Positions 22,853 to 36,687 of a stretch of DNA of 64,000 bases are shown one piece after another. A program made the translations under genes and the position numbers. Origin of the DNA: Batillaria attramentaria. Its lineage: Eukaryota > Mollusca > Gastropoda > Batillariidae. The notes below the pieces were generated by a model. That model was not told the origin of the DNA. It made no database searches and saw only the letters and a list, made by a program, of their open reading frames with translations. The stretch spans positions 97,501 through 161,500 of the forward strand of contig JACVVK020000016.1 of assembly GCA_018292915.2 (NCBI GenBank), written 5' to 3'. The first letter of the stretch is position 1. Each line of letters opens with the position of its first letter.

Positions 22853-23676
22853 GGTTCCAAGGAGGAGGCAACAACTCACTAGACACATCAAGATTCAAAC
22901 GACTTTATTGTGTCCATCAAGAACAAATTTGTTTTTTGTTCAGGGGCATGAATAAATAAAATAAAGGGTTAATAATTAAAGGTAGCTCCACTATGTATAA
23001 CTAATATAAGACGAGCAAACTAAAACTGATAAGAAAGGACACAATGCATAAAATTGATTAACCACTAATTTACCAACTAACTTAACAGATGAAACATTCC
23101 GACCATGTAAAACGGGTGAACCATGAGATACGCTGTTGTGTTTTCTGTTGCCCGGGACACTTACGCGTGAGAGGTAATTACAGAGCATACACTCTCGCCG
23201 GCCAGGCAAGCATAATGGGTGGCCTGCGCCTAGGAAGATCATATGTAGTGAGGAGTCTCAGACTTGCATGAGCAAAGCCTCGGTCATTATACCATAGACC
23301 GCCTGCAGAACAGAAGCGTGCGAAACACAGAATTTGAAGTATAACTGTCTATATTTTACAAAAGAGACCAGACTGTTTGAGGAAACTGAAGATGCTGTCC
23401 CGGGGGTATCCCTGAACATCACTCTTAGTGAGTCCGCACAGTAATGTTTGTTGCTGATCTCGGCGAGATCCGCGCACGAGATCAGGAAATGATGGACGGT
23501 AAAAGGCTCATGACAAGGGACACACCGCGGGGGGGGGGGGGGGGGAATCTTCCCCTTTCAACAGATGGGAATGCGACAAGTAAATAGAACACGCTAGTGT
23601 AATCCATACACGAGAATGTCCACGACTCAATGACAAAACTAATTTCGGATCATTTCAAACCTCGCAACACTAAATG
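22853..23676. other. region 3' of gene C, no gene
   Basis: Likely holds the 3' UTR of gene C. An AATAAA on the minus strand at about 22902-22907 (GACTTTATTG on plus) is a candidate poly(A) signal but is 770 bp from the stop and sits in a repeat-like setting. Poly-G lies at 23530-23545. Confidence 0.4.
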
Positions 23677-24371
23677 TTAGGTTGCCTCCTCCGAGCACGA
23701 ACTCGAGAGACGGTAAAATTTCTCACAGCGAAATATCAAAGGATCCGAGTCCAGACCGAGGCGCTGTCGAGCAAGTTTGGTGGTGGAGCGGCGACATGTC
23801 TTGCCCGTGTTGGTTGTGGGGAACTGCTGGAAGAACAAGTAATACTTGGGCACCGCCGTTTTCTCCGATTTTTCTGACGTCAGGAACAAATTTTTACAGA
23901 ACTCTTTCACCCCCTCGGGCGTCAGGCTGGCCCCGGGCTGGGGGATGAGGCACGCGCACAGCTCCTCGTATATGAGGGGATCGGGAACGGGGACAACCAT
24001 GACGTCCTCCACCCCGGGGCACCGGCTGATGCGGTCCTCCAGCCACCCGGGGTACAGGAGGTAAGGCCCCCTCATGATGCTGTAGGACTTGCGACAGATG
24101 GTGAACACCTCTCCCTTGACGTTGATGTGACCCACGTCACCAGTGCGGAACCAGCCGTCGGGAGTGAAGGCTTTCTGGGTGGCCGCCTGGTTGTTGAGGT
24201 AGTGCTTGAAGAGCTGGGTGCCGCGCACCACGATCTCGCCCATCTGGCCCTGGGGGACGTCCTGCAGGTCATCGTCCACGATCTTCATCTCCATGCCTTC
24301 CAGGGCGTTACCGTTGTTGCAGTCCTCGTATGCATCCTTGTCCGTCACGACCTGGGGACCACCAAAGCATT

Positions 24372-24418
<47 letters not shown>

Positions 24419-25671
24419 TCCCAGATGTGATCCATAATCAAATACCTGAATCAATGCACTCCAGCCAAGTGCTGATTGTTGAGTTCATCCACGTCCTTTT
24501 ACTGAAGAAATCTGTCGAAGCGTGTGAATCTAAAGACACTTGGAACTGTCTGTGGGAATACCAGTTTGTTTACATGGTAATGGTACTGGTTAGCACTGGT
24601 ATAACTTTTTGTCCCGTACTACCTGATCTAAGGGAAATTCGGGCTGACACCCTTGGAAGAAGCGCGTGGCCGTCTTGCCAGCGCCAAGCATTTCTTTCCT
24701 GCGTGAGTGGCGTGAAATGCGTTTTCTACTCCGCCGCCCCTACCTGCAGCTTCTGTTACTAGGTTTAATAAAGGGAGACTTCTGTTTTGGAACAGATGCG
24801 CTTGTGACTGTACTTGTGCGCCCGAAATAGTCTAGCTTACAGATTAGTAGAGCTCCGAATGCAACACAATGACGTTTGATGGTCGCGCGATCGAGGAAAC
24901 TCCGCCGTCCGTAAAGAGCTTCCGTCATGTTTGCCTTGTCGGCTTGTCGAACCGCCATTGTAACTGAGCTACAGGGTGGAGTGTTGCGACACTGTCACCG
25001 GGCTCTGCGCTTTGGCTTCAGTCAGCTCAATGTTTACAGGCACATCCGGGTGACCGTCTAAAGGGACGTCACCAGTTTGTCAGGAGCAGACGATCATACT
25101 GGACACGATGCGTGCTACATGCAAATTCGAGCAGGGAGCACAGTTCATATGGGGTCGATTGCAATATTACAAGTTTACCGAGCTCTAAGGGGTTTTTGTT
25201 TTTAAGGGATTTTTCCTACCTAGGTCGGCTCCTACCCAGAGCGGGTGTGCTATGGGCCCAATGGGGAGGCTGTTGCCACACAGCCGAGCTTCACCCACTT
25301 CACGGGTGCGACTTTGGGGGTGCTTCCCTTGGTATGACATGTCTTATGATGTGGATGATTACACGGCCGGCACCGCAGGTGCCGTAGTTCCCGGGCCTGG
25401 TGAACGCCGGGATATTTATGACAGGAAGCGTGGAATGTGGCCCTGTCCCGCAGTCCCAAACCAAACGGATCTCCATAGCATCATCTTGCCATCATCCTCA
25501 TCTCCATCATCATGCATAATAAAAATTGCCCCAACTTCCGAGCCCTCCGTGGATTCCACTCATTACCAGGGAGGAATGCCAATGGAGCCGACAAAGAGTT
25601 GGAGCAGCAAAAAAACAAAAAACAAAAAAACCCACACTTCAAAATCAGCGCCTTTAACATGTACAGCCCCC

Positions 25672-25702
<31 letters not shown>

Positions 25703-26249
25703 ATCGAAAAGGATACAATATGAATTTCTTACCTTGAAGCTGATCGCGCCCGCTTCACAACTGCCGTAGCAGACACGCACGCTGTCTGTGATCTTGCCAA
25801 TGGCCTCCATATGTCTTTTGCGACATGGCTGGGCCCCGGAACCGATGATGTGCAGTTTCCACAGGTCGGCCTGCTGGAGCTTGTCGCAGTAGTCGATGAT
25901 CTGCAGCAGCTGCGCGGGCACAAAGAAAGCCACAGTGACGCGCTCTCGGCAAATCAAGTCCCACGTGAAGGCTACTGAGTCCTCTGGTAGCCCTCTGCTC
26001 AGGTCGGGTAGGACTCTGATGGAGCGAAGGAAAAGAAAGACTTACTCCATCAGTCTATGCAATTCATAGAATAATGATAATGAATAATAAAATGGGTAGT
26101 TGAGGGACGCCCGCCCTCTCGCGGGAGCTTAGGGCGCCTTACAGTCAACACACACTCACACCCAGAAACACACACATCATGCCTCCACACATACATTTAA
26201 CTACAAACACATCATGCGCAGCATCATACGACCTCCCCTGTCCCCGGCT

Positions 26250-26329
<80 letters not shown>

Positions 26330-28671
26330 ATGATGTGGCAACAGTTACTGGTTGAGGGTGGGTTTTCAGGGTTTTTTTTTTTTTTTTTTTTTTTTCGAAG
26401 GGTGGTTTTGTGTCTGCGTATCTGATTGATGCTGGGAGAGAGCATTCCAATAACGTGTTTTTTATGCTCACAGTCTCTAAGGAATGAGACTAGTCTCATA
26501 ATTTAGAGCTCGTCACAGGCTACCATGCAGGCAATTGTCCGCGTAATTAATTGTTCACGTTCCAGTGCATTCGCGCTCTGTGATGACGATACAATACGAT
26601 ACGATACGATACGATACGATACGATACGATACGATACGATACGATACGATACGATACACCAAACTACACTACACTACACTACACTACACTACACTACACT
26701 ACACTACGGGTGTTTGGGAATTTAACGTCCTTTTCCACCACATGTGGGTGATATCAAAGACGGGGCAACGATGAAAAAGCCAGCACAAATATTTGGCCTC
26801 AGCCGGGATACGAACTCACGACCCGAGCATTAGAAGTCCAACCCTCTACCATTCGGCCACCCCAGCTCCCTCAATACAATACAATACAATACAATACAAT
26901 ACAATACAATACATGTTTATTGTCCTTAAAAAAAAGGGGGGGACGCGCGGGATAGCCGAATGGTAGAGCGTTGGACTCCCAATAATCAGGTCGTGAGTTC
27001 GAACCCCGGCATGGGCCACATATTTGTGCTGGCCTTTTTCTCGTTGCCCCGTCTTTGGTATCACCCATACGTGGTGGAAAAGGACGATAAACTCCCAAAC
27101 AAGTCAAAAAGGATATTCCTCTTGCAGAAACATCTCAGGAAGGTTCTATATAGGTGCACGCGACCCCCTTGACCTTTGACCAGGTCTGTGTTATGCGGCT
27201 CTTGACAGTGATGATACAGAAACAGCAACAACCAGCGAAGTTACTGTCATGCCGGTTTAGTTTGGCTAACAGGCACGCAGTTCATAGCCAATATAAGTAA
27301 CTGGTAATTTGCCAAGGGACCGATTTTCCTACTTTACATCTGTCAGTAATAAACTGCCTAACAAAACAACTGACAGACACGCGGGTGTGTGTGTGTGTGG
27401 GGGGGGGGGGGCGTTCGGGAGTTTAACGTCCTTTTTCACCACCTAAGGCTGACATTAAAGACGGGGCATAGAGAAAAAGGCCAGCACAAATACGTGGCTC
27501 CAGACGGGACGTTGCATGTGTGAGTTCATTTAAAAGGTCATATGACGTAATAGACGTAAAACACATTTTGTCATTACCTTGCCATTCTAACTTCATCAGC
27601 CTGCCTGCAAAATCGACTATACGACCTACAAATGGTCTCACTTGAAGGGTTTTTTTTTTTTTGTTAAGCCAAAAACCTTCAGACGTAACACACTTTAGGC
27701 TGGAGCTCAGAACTGGTAGCTCGGAGGAGGCTGAATACACGTAGGTAGTAGGCGGTTTACGCTGTGAGAAACTCTGCATGGTCCGCAACTGTGCAAAAAA
27801 CAACAACAACAACAACAACAAAACCCCCCAAAACCCGGAGTATTTTTCTTTAAATGTGTACATAACAAAGGGTAGAGGTTTCCCGTCGTAAAACAACAAC
27901 AATAACGACAAAATATCAAACATACCTTGTGGTGCCGTGACTGAGGAAGGACCCAGGAAAGCCACCAGACCAACCAAGGGAGCGGTCGTTGTAGAAGGGA
28001 TGGCCCGGCTGTAAACCCATGGACGTGACAAAAGCGTGACCAAAGGACAGCACACCGTCATGTGTCCTGGGCACCAACTTGGAGAAGCCCGTGCTGCCTG
28101 ACGTCGTCCACACGTCCGCCACGTCATCAGGAGTGACGTCAGCTACGAAGGTCTCTTGCTCGGCCTCCAGGACGTCCATGAACGACTGGTGCTCGCCGTC
28201 CGTGTCCCAGTGACACAGGAAGAGCTGGTGGAGGTTGGGGAGGTCCGGGTAGTGCACGTGGGTTCCCTCCTGACTGTGAACTCTAGCCTCCAGCACAGCC
28301 GCCGCACCCCTGCAGTCTAGAGGATCCAGAATGACCGCGCAACATCCGGAGTTCCTCAGAGAACCGATGAAGTCCTCGCCGTCCGCCAACACAATCTGGC
28401 CGTTCATGGCGGCCGCTCCAGCCAGCACGATGCCCAGGTCGGAGATAAGTCGCTCTGGAGAGTTGGGCAGCGTGTTGCTCACTACGTCGCCTTGCCTGAT
28501 GCCCTGTCTGCGCAAGATGGCGGCGTAGCGCGAGGCCAGGCGGTAGACGTCAGCACGTGAGAGGACGCGGCGCCGCCAGGTGACGTCAACAAAGATGAAG
28601 GCCGGTGTGGTGGGGTCGTGTCGGGCCCAGTACTGGAGCGCCTCCACGATCGTCAGATGCTGGTGACGCAT
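23677..28671 (-). CDS. AMP-binding (ANL superfamily) acyl-CoA-synthetase-like protein, divergent paralogue C
   Basis: Three exons: 27926-28671, 25733-26015 and 23677-24351, joined in phases 2 and 0, give 567 residues. Motifs: P-loop TTSGSTGFSK 189-198, YGSCE 332-336 (Cys for the usual Thr), FRTGD 411-415, hinge CRKSYSIMRG followed by YPGWLE, and catalytic Lys of GKTCRR at about 526. It aligns with A and B along its whole length. None of its two introns matches any of the four introns in A, B and D, and its last exon covers their exons 3-5 without a break. It is therefore an older paralogue, or one that passed through an intron-loss event and then gained introns. Head-to-head with D across 2.6 kb. 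Substrate unknown. Confidence 0.85.
24373..24416. repeat. (GA)n microsatellite
   Basis: In intron 2 of gene C, about 20 bp before the exon 3 acceptor. Read on the gene's strand it is (TC)n, so it supplies the pyrimidine tract. Confidence 0.95.
24778..24900. repeat. dispersed repeat R3, copy
   Basis: Matches 1800-1895. Intronic in gene C, non-coding. Confidence 0.6.
25205..25575 (+). mobile_element. SINE-III, headless copy
   Basis: Starts GGGATTTTTCCTACCTAGG and follows 34537-34905 closely to the ATTCCACTCATTACC end. The tRNA-like head is not present. Antisense in intron 2 of gene C. Confidence 0.8.
25665..25703. repeat. poly-C/poly-A tract next to a donor
   Basis: A C run then an A run, within 30 bp of the exon 2 donor of gene C at 25732. 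Confidence 0.9.
26252..26327. repeat. (CA)n microsatellite
   Basis: In intron 1 of gene C, followed at 26370-26395 by a poly-T run. Confidence 0.97.
26587..26706. repeat. (ATACG)n then (CACTA)n pentanucleotide arrays
   Basis: About 14 ATACG units followed by about 9 CTACA units, abutting the tail of a SINE-I. Confidence 0.97.
26707..26870 (-). mobile_element. SINE-I, full copy
   Basis: Complete on the minus strand. Together with the inverted copy at 26941-27108 it forms a SINE inverted repeat around a pentanucleotide array. Confidence 0.85.
26872..26935. repeat. (ATACA)n array with TGTTTATTGTCC end
   Basis: Pentanucleotide repeat followed by TTTATTGTCC. Similar pentanucleotide-plus-TTTAT ends occur at 28841-28925, 36650-36685 and 52365-52400, probably reversed retroelement tails. 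Confidence 0.8.
26941..27108 (+). mobile_element. SINE-I, full copy
   Basis: Plus orientation: head GATAGCCGAATGGTAGAGCG, B box GTTCGAACCCCGGC, end GGTGGAAAAGGACGATAAAC. Confidence 0.85.
27401..27511 (-). mobile_element. SINE-I, head-truncated copy
   Basis: 3' end and body only. The match stops near GGCTCCAGACGGGA, inside the head, so the A-box half is lost. Confidence 0.7.
27512..27925. other. intron 1 of gene C, 5' part
   Basis: Contains short poly-A and (CAA)n runs (27797-27822). No independent gene recognised. Confidence 0.5.
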
Positions 28672-30760
<2,089 letters not shown>

Positions 30761-30788
30761 CGGAACCAACCCTCTCTCTCTCTCTCTC

Positions 30789-30845
30789 AGCCGCGAATTA
30801 GTCTTTGTGGCTTGCGCGGTTTCAGTAAGCCCTAAAAACTCACTC
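30789..30845 (+). repeat. GCGGCGTTAAGCC-type module, diverged
   Basis: AGCCGCGAATTAGTCTTTGT, then GCGCGGTTTCAGTAAGCCC and a CACTCACTC tail. Related to 10494-10552. Confidence 0.6.
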
Positions 30846-31231
30846 ACTCGCTCGCTCTCTCTCTCTCTCTCTCCGCGTTCTTGTGTGTAAATTTACACAA
30901 GAGCGCCAGGGACAGCTGCGCCCGGCCTACATATTCGCTGCACGCATTTTGAACCCAGGTATTTTTGGCCGACAGTATATGTTTACAGCCACAAGTTAAG
31001 GACGGCCCAAGGTCTGGATGACATTGCAGTGCGGACGATTGCACACCAGTTGCAATTAAACGTGTTGGAAATACCGCCGCGGCGAAATACTTGCTAGGTT
31101 ATTTGCGTTGCACGACAGTTTCGCTGTTAAGACTTTTGCGTATTCTGTTAGCAAACGTGTCCGTATTCAGAGAACAATAAAGAACCACGAAGAGCCAAAG
31201 TAACCTTCCGAGATCGTTCAGCTTGACTGTC
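30846..31231 (+). promoter_or_regulatory. 5' flank and 5' UTR of gene D
   Basis: The last 30 bases before the start (CCGAGATCGTTCAGCTTGAC) match the gene A leader. Further upstream there is no shared sequence and no TATA box at a convincing place. Confidence 0.45.
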
Positions 31232-31385
31232 ATGGCCACCGCCAGTACTGTCGGCGCTCGGCTTAGGCACTGGTCCAAAATTGATCCAGAGAAGTCTGCC
31301 TATATATTCCGCAGCGAGAACAGCCGCATGGCCTTCACACGTGGGGAGGTCTTCACTCTAGCATCACGTTACGCCGCCATCTTGC

Positions 31386-32095
31386 GCAGGAAAGGCATCA
31401 GACAAGGCGACGTGGTGTGCAACACGCTGCCCAACTCCCCAGAGCGTCTGCTGACCGACCTGGGCATCATGCTGGCTGGAGGTGTGGCCATGAACGGCCA
31501 GGTGTTCCTGGCGGATGGAGCAGATTTTGTGGGCACAATCCAGAGAAGCGGGTGCGTGGCTGTGGTGACAGATCCCGGCCAGCCCCTGAACGCCATCAAA
31601 GTCCTGGGGAACCGGCTGAAATCTCTCAAAGACGACGCTGCTGAGTGTCCGGACGCGCCTTCTCTGAAGCTGCTGCTGCAGATCAACTGCAAGATGGGCG
31701 AGAACGGAAAGAAGCCGTTCCTGGAAGAGCTACAGAAGGAGCAGGAAAGGCATCAGACAAGGCGACGTGGTGTGCAACACGCTGCCCAACTCCCCAGAGC
31801 GTCTGCTGACCGACCTGGGCATCATGCTGGCTGGAGGTGTGGCCATGAACGGCCAGGTGTTCCTGGCGGATGGAGCTGATTTTGTGGGCACCATCCAGAG
31901 AAGCAGGTGCGTGGCCGTGGTGACAGATCCCGGCCAGCCCCTGAACGCCCTCAAAGTCCTGGGGAACCGGCTGAAATCTCTCACGAACAACGCCGCCGAG
32001 TGTCCGGACGCGCCTTCTCTGAAGCTGCTGCTGCAGATCGACTGCAAGATGGGCGAGAACGGAAAGAAGTCGTTCCTGGAGGAGCTGCAAAAGGA
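31386..32095 (+). repeat. 355-bp tandem duplication inside exon 1 of gene D
   Basis: The two units (31386-31740 and 31741-32095) start with the same GCAGGAAAGGCATC(A)G-type junction; GCAGGA also ends the second unit, so a short homology (GCAGGA) may have seeded it. The units differ at about 15-20 sites, so it is not a simple fresh copy. Confidence 0.93.
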
Positions 32096-32626
32096 GCAGG
32101 AGTCGTTTGTGGCTGACGTGAAGCCCACGGACCCTGCCTACATCTTCACTACTTCAGGCAGCACAGGCTTCAGCAAGCTGGTCGTGAGATCTCACGCGAG
32201 TTTCCTGACTGCGGGTCACTATTTTTGCATCGCGTTTGACCTCAGATCCGACGACATCTTCTTCAACGACAGGTCGCTGGGCTGGGTGGGAGGCGCGCCT
32301 TTCGTCTACTTGAATCTGGGCCTAACACGGGTGTTGATCGACGCAAGCTCTGCTCCCAAAGACCCGTTGGACCTCGCTTGGCAGACCGTCACGTCGGAAG
32401 CCTGCACCAGTATGGTTCTGGTCCCTCTCCACATTGACACGACTCTTGCCAGACCAGAACTGTGGAAGGGTCTGACGACGAAGCTACGTGCTGTCATGAC
32501 AGGTTAGGTTAATCATTATTGCGATCAGCGAGTAAACCAGTCGACATGGAACACATTTCTTTCCTGACTCACCGACTGAACGGTTCACTGGCCGGCTGAC
32601 CAACAGACTAACCAACTGACTGGTTA

Positions 32627-32631
<5 letters not shown>

Positions 32632-32702
<71 letters not shown>
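32632..32702. repeat. (TG)n microsatellite
   Basis: In intron 1 of gene D. Confidence 0.97.
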
Positions 32703-32706
<4 letters not shown>

Positions 32707-32777
32707 TCTGTTGTTTATAGAATTGCTAGATAAGTGGCTATGCTTGCCGGTGTATACAATTATGTGTATGTAGAGCT

Positions 32778-32940
32778 TACATGAGTAGTGCGAGTGGGTT
32801 ACGGCGAAACACCTCCGCGAGATGGTTACATTTTTGGCGTAGCTACCGAGCCTACGGAGACTCGGTAGCTACGGCAAAAACTTGAAACAGCTCGTGGATT
32901 CTTTCGAGGTAAACCACTCACACTGATCATGTAAACTCTA
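32778..32940. mobile_element. fold-back element with nested inverted repeats
   Basis: The outer arms GAGTAGTGCGAGTGGGTTAC and GTAAACCACTCACACTGATC are imperfect inverse complements. The centre has arms GGCGTAGCTACCGAG and CTCGGTAGCTACGGC around a 10-base loop. About 160 bp, no ORF, in intron 1 of gene D. No second copy was found in the window. Confidence 0.6.
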
Positions 32941-33432
32941 TGTATATGGTGCCTTAGTATCTTTCTGGTGTTTTAATTGTTTCCTCAATACCCCAAAAGA
33001 GCAAAAAAGGAAATGAAATCTTGAATGTCTGGATGATGATGATGACGGAGACGACGACGAAGATGATGATGACGACGATGATGATGACAACGACGACAAC
33101 GACGACGATGATGATGATGATCTGTGTCTTCCTTCTTACAGGTGGCCAGCCCGTGAAGACGCAGCATACCGATGTTGTGGGCAAGCTTGCCGACTCCCTG
33201 GTAATAGTGTACGGCAGCACAGAGATGGCGTTCGTGACATCTCGCCAAGTTCATATGCACGACAAGGACGCTTTTGAGGATGGTGACAACGGTCTGCAGT
33301 TACCTGGAATGGAGGTATGGTCATGCACAGTCAGCCTCTTTTTTTCTCCCCCATTTGTTTAATGTAATCTTGAAACGAAACGAAGAGAAGAGAACGAAGA
33401 AACCTGCTACAAACAGGGTTTATAAAAAAACG

Positions 33433-33561
33433 AGGTAACGATGATGATGATGATGACGACGACGACGACGACGACGACGATGATGATGATGATGATGATG
33501 ATGACGACGACGACGACGACGACGATGACGACGACGATGATGATGATGATGATGACGACCA
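33433..33561. repeat. (GAT)n/(GAC)n tract at the exon 3 acceptor of gene D
   Basis: The purine-rich repeat runs into the CCAG acceptor at 33562 with no pyrimidine tract. If retained it would encode a poly-Asp run in frame. Confidence 0.95.
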
Positions 33562-34463
33562 GGTGAAACTTGTGGATGAGAACAATCATGAAGTACTGAA
33601 GGCAGGCCAGGCAGGCGAGGTGCTGGTTCGCGGACCCACGGTTTTCACCGGCTATTTCGGGACAAGAGAAGACATTGACCAGGAACAGATGAACGTCTTC
33701 ACAGAGGACGGCTTCTTCCGCACTTCAGACGTCGGCTTCCGCGGACCCAATGGAGGGCTGCATGTCGTCTGCCGCAAGTGAGACTGTTTTCTTCTCTCAA
33801 GTGGTTTATTTGTTTACTACACTTTACAACAGAAGCATAAAATCAGTTGGTTTTAAATCCTTCTCTATCGTACATTCCTCACTGTGACCAACACCGTTCT
33901 CCACCCAGATCCAATGCCATCATCCACGGCGCCTTCATCGTGTACCCGGGGTGGCTGGAGTCCAGGATAGAGCGGTGCCCGGGTGTGCAGAACGTCGTGA
34001 TCGTGCCCGTGCCCGACCCCACGCTGTACCAGGAGCTGTGCGCATGCGTGGTGCCCCAGCCTGGGGCCACCCTCACGGCGGACGGTGTCCGGGATTTCTG
34101 CAAGAGTCTGTTCCTCGTGCCGGAGACATCGGAAATGAGTCAGGTTCCCAGGTAGGTGTGTTGGGATGGTCGGCTCAGTTTGTCATAGACCACCAGTGTA
34201 CAGTCACCTGTTTAGCTGACCACCTGTACAGGGCAACACCCTTTCTATGACGACCACTAAGTTTTAGGCCAGTGCCTTTTATCTGTTAGGAAATTGACTC
34301 CGTGTGACGTCACAAGTCGCAGAGGAAGGCCACCATTTCGTGGCCCGTTAAGTAAACACCGACCACAGACAGTGGAAAGAATGAATTTGCTCTGCGTCGT
34401 GCGAACCAGTAAAATAAAGAGTAAAACAAAAACATTAAAACAGCGAAAAAGTAAAAGCGTGAC

Positions 34464-34925
34464 CGGCCCCCGTAGTGTAGTGGTTAGCGCTTCGGACTAT
34501 GGACCGGGAGACCCGGTTTCGAGTCCCAGCCGAGGCAAGCGGGATTTTTCCTACCTAGGTCGGCTCCTACCCAGAGCGGGTGTGCTATGGGCCCAATGGG
34601 GAGGCTGTTGCCACACAGCCGAGCTTCACCCACTTCACGGGTGCGACTTTGGGGGTGCTTCCCTTGGTATGACACGTCTTATGATGTGGATGATTACACG
34701 GCCGGCACCGCAGGTGCCGTAGTTCCCGGGACTGGTTGATGCTGAGATATTTATGACAGGAAGCGTGGAATGCGGCCCTGTCCCGCAGTCCCAAACCACA
34801 CGAACCTCCATAGCATCATCTTACCATCATCCTCATCTCCATTATCATGCATAATAAAAATTGCCCCAACTTCCGAGCCCTCCAGGGATTCCACCCATAC
34901 CATGAGGAACACCACTAGAGCCGGC
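34464..34925 (+). mobile_element. SINE-III, full copy with tRNA-like head
   Basis: Head: CCCCCGTAGTGTAGTGGTTA (A box), then GGTTTCGAGTCCCAGC (B box). The body continues with TTTTTCCTACCTAGGTCGGC and ends near ATTCCACCCATACC and an A-rich stretch. In intron 4 of gene D. Confidence 0.85.
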
Positions 34926-35347
34926 AAAGAGCTGTGGCAGCAAAAAAACCAAAAAAAACAACAACAAAAAACTTTCTGCACTATTTACCTCATTACAACG
35001 CCAGACATTAGAATCCTATTTTCAGTCAACTAATAACGCAGACCGTTCATTCACTGCTACAGATACTACGTGTTCTTTGACGCCTTTCCGTCCACGTCCA
35101 CGGGCAAGACAGACCGCAAGGCCATCCTGACAACAGCCCTGGACCGGCTTGGGATCCCAGCTTCCAACACCAGTACCACTGGCACGTCCAACTAAGATCA
35201 GGCAGCCGTCAGTTCCATAACATTATCAGTATGAATATAGACCAGTATGTTATTACGCAGAAGACATGTAACTTTGACAGTGCTGTGGAATTCTAGAGAA
35301 TCTTGCAGAGAGCGCAAGCAAAGCGGCGCCAGGATGATTCAGAGACA

Positions 35348-35353
35348 AATAAA
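35348..35353 (+). promoter_or_regulatory. candidate poly(A) signal of gene D
   Basis: AATAAA 153 bp after the stop codon at 35193-35195. Confidence 0.4.
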
Positions 35354-35628
35354 AAGCTTTGAAAAAAAAATGACGCATTTACATTACATGCGCCTCTTTT
35401 TCTGTGTTTCGACATTCCAGGACATGGATTCAGAAAATCGTCATTACGTTTTTCTTCCCTAGATACAATGTTTATCGTGAGGTTTTATGTTTATGTTTTG
35501 TTTTTTATGCCGGATTTCAGCTAGTGATACAGTGTTGTACGCAATATACGACATTATCCGTTCAGATTTCAGCCCTAAAATTCAACTCAAACCTGAGGTG
35601 ACCTGCGTGATGCCCAACAGAAAGCGAG

Positions 35629-35797
35629 TGGGTGGGTGTTTGGGAGTTTAACGTCCTTTTCCACCACGTAGGGGTGATATCAAAGACGGGGGCAACGAGA
35701 AAAGGCCAGCACAAATATTTGACCCCAGCCGGGATTGGAACTCACGACCCGAGCATTGAAAGTCCAACGCTCTACCATTCGGCTGTCCCGGCTCCCC
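35629..35797 (-). mobile_element. SINE-I, full copy
   Basis: Complete on the minus strand, head at the right end (CCCGGCTCCCC). Confidence 0.85.
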
Positions 35798-36233
35798 GCG
35801 CAACAGAGAGCAGTACAACAGTGTAAGGTTTCTGTAACTCGTTTTACTATTTTAGTGGTTTTATGTGAATGATCAACGGATCGGTAGAATGTAATATAAT
35901 GTTTATCCTGAGTTTGTTTGTTTGTTTGCTTGTTTGTTTGTTGTTGTTGTTTTTTTACTCCGGATTTCAGCTAGTACTCCCCAAAACTACAACAGTGTAA
36001 GTATTCTGTAATTGGTTTTACTATTTTAGTCTTTTTATGTGAATGATAAACGGATCGGCAGATTGGAATACAGTGTTGTACTCAATATAAGACATTATCA
36101 GTTCAGATTTCTGCCCGAAAAATTCAACCTGAGGCGACCTGCGTGATGTACAACAGAGATCACGTGAATATTTTGCCAGGCTGAATATTGTTATACTTGA
36201 AGATTTGTAATTACACGGTTCTTTCATCATGGG

Positions 36234-36234
<1 letters not shown>
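35798..36234. other. short direct repeat, no gene
   Basis: GTAACTGGTTTTACTATTTTAG with GTGAATGAT(C/A)AACGGATCGG occurs at about 35825-35890 and 36005-36065, and CCGGATTTCAGCTAGTA(C) at 35510 and 35960, so roughly 450-bp-spaced direct repeats cover 35500-36150. Confidence 0.55.
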
Positions 36235-36268
<34 letters not shown>

Positions 36269-36300
36269 GGTGTGTGTGTGTGTCGGTGTGTGTGTGTGTC

Positions 36301-36353
<53 letters not shown>

Positions 36354-36370
36354 CGGTGTGCGTGCGTGCG
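36235..36370. repeat. (TG)n microsatellite
   Basis: Interrupted by three regularly spaced CGG triplets (TGTGTCGGTG units). Confidence 0.97.
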
Positions 36371-36687
36371 TGTTTAGTGCAGCATGACATTTCTGTGGTC
36401 AGTGGGACCAACGGGTTATACGAACAATTAATTTTGTTGTCATTCTTATTCTACTGAATGTTATCTGGCTGTTTCTACCACACCTACTCCGTCGTCAAGT
36501 TTCAAGGTTATCCAGTTTCAGAACTTTCCGTTACGTGCATTAAGTCACAGAGGCAAGAAACATGCACATTAAAAACAAACAATGAAAATGTCAGTCTGCC
36601 ATGGCTTCTTTCTTCACCACCTAAACACGTGCACGTCTGGTGTCGTATGTAAGACAAGACATAAGATATTTTATTGGATTTCCACAC

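Larger units (their letters stand above)
31232..35195 (+). pseudogene. AMP-binding acyl-CoA-synthetase-like paralogue D, frameshifted by an internal duplication
   Basis: Exons: 31232-32502, 33142-33314, 33563-33777, 33909-34151 and 35063-35195. Splice sites are intact and exons 2-4 match A and B in length. Exon 1 is 355 bp too long: 31386-31740 is repeated at 31741-32095. Because 355 is not a multiple of three, translation from the ATG at 31232 leaves frame at about residue 172 (after LEELQKEQE) and stops at 31879. Without the extra unit the exon would be 916 bp, exactly as in A. Downstream parts look well kept: TTSGSTGFSK, YGSTE (followed by MAF, not AGF), FRTSD, GKTDRK. Its ends resemble A, while the duplicated block resembles B. 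Either a recent pseudogene or an assembly collapse; a truncated product of about 216 residues would lack the P-loop and be inactive. Confidence 0.8.

Noticed and set aside
31223..31231. TTG upstream start for gene D (and the equivalent at 9221 for gene A)
   Set aside because: A well-placed ATG with good context follows nine bases later and is shared by both genes.
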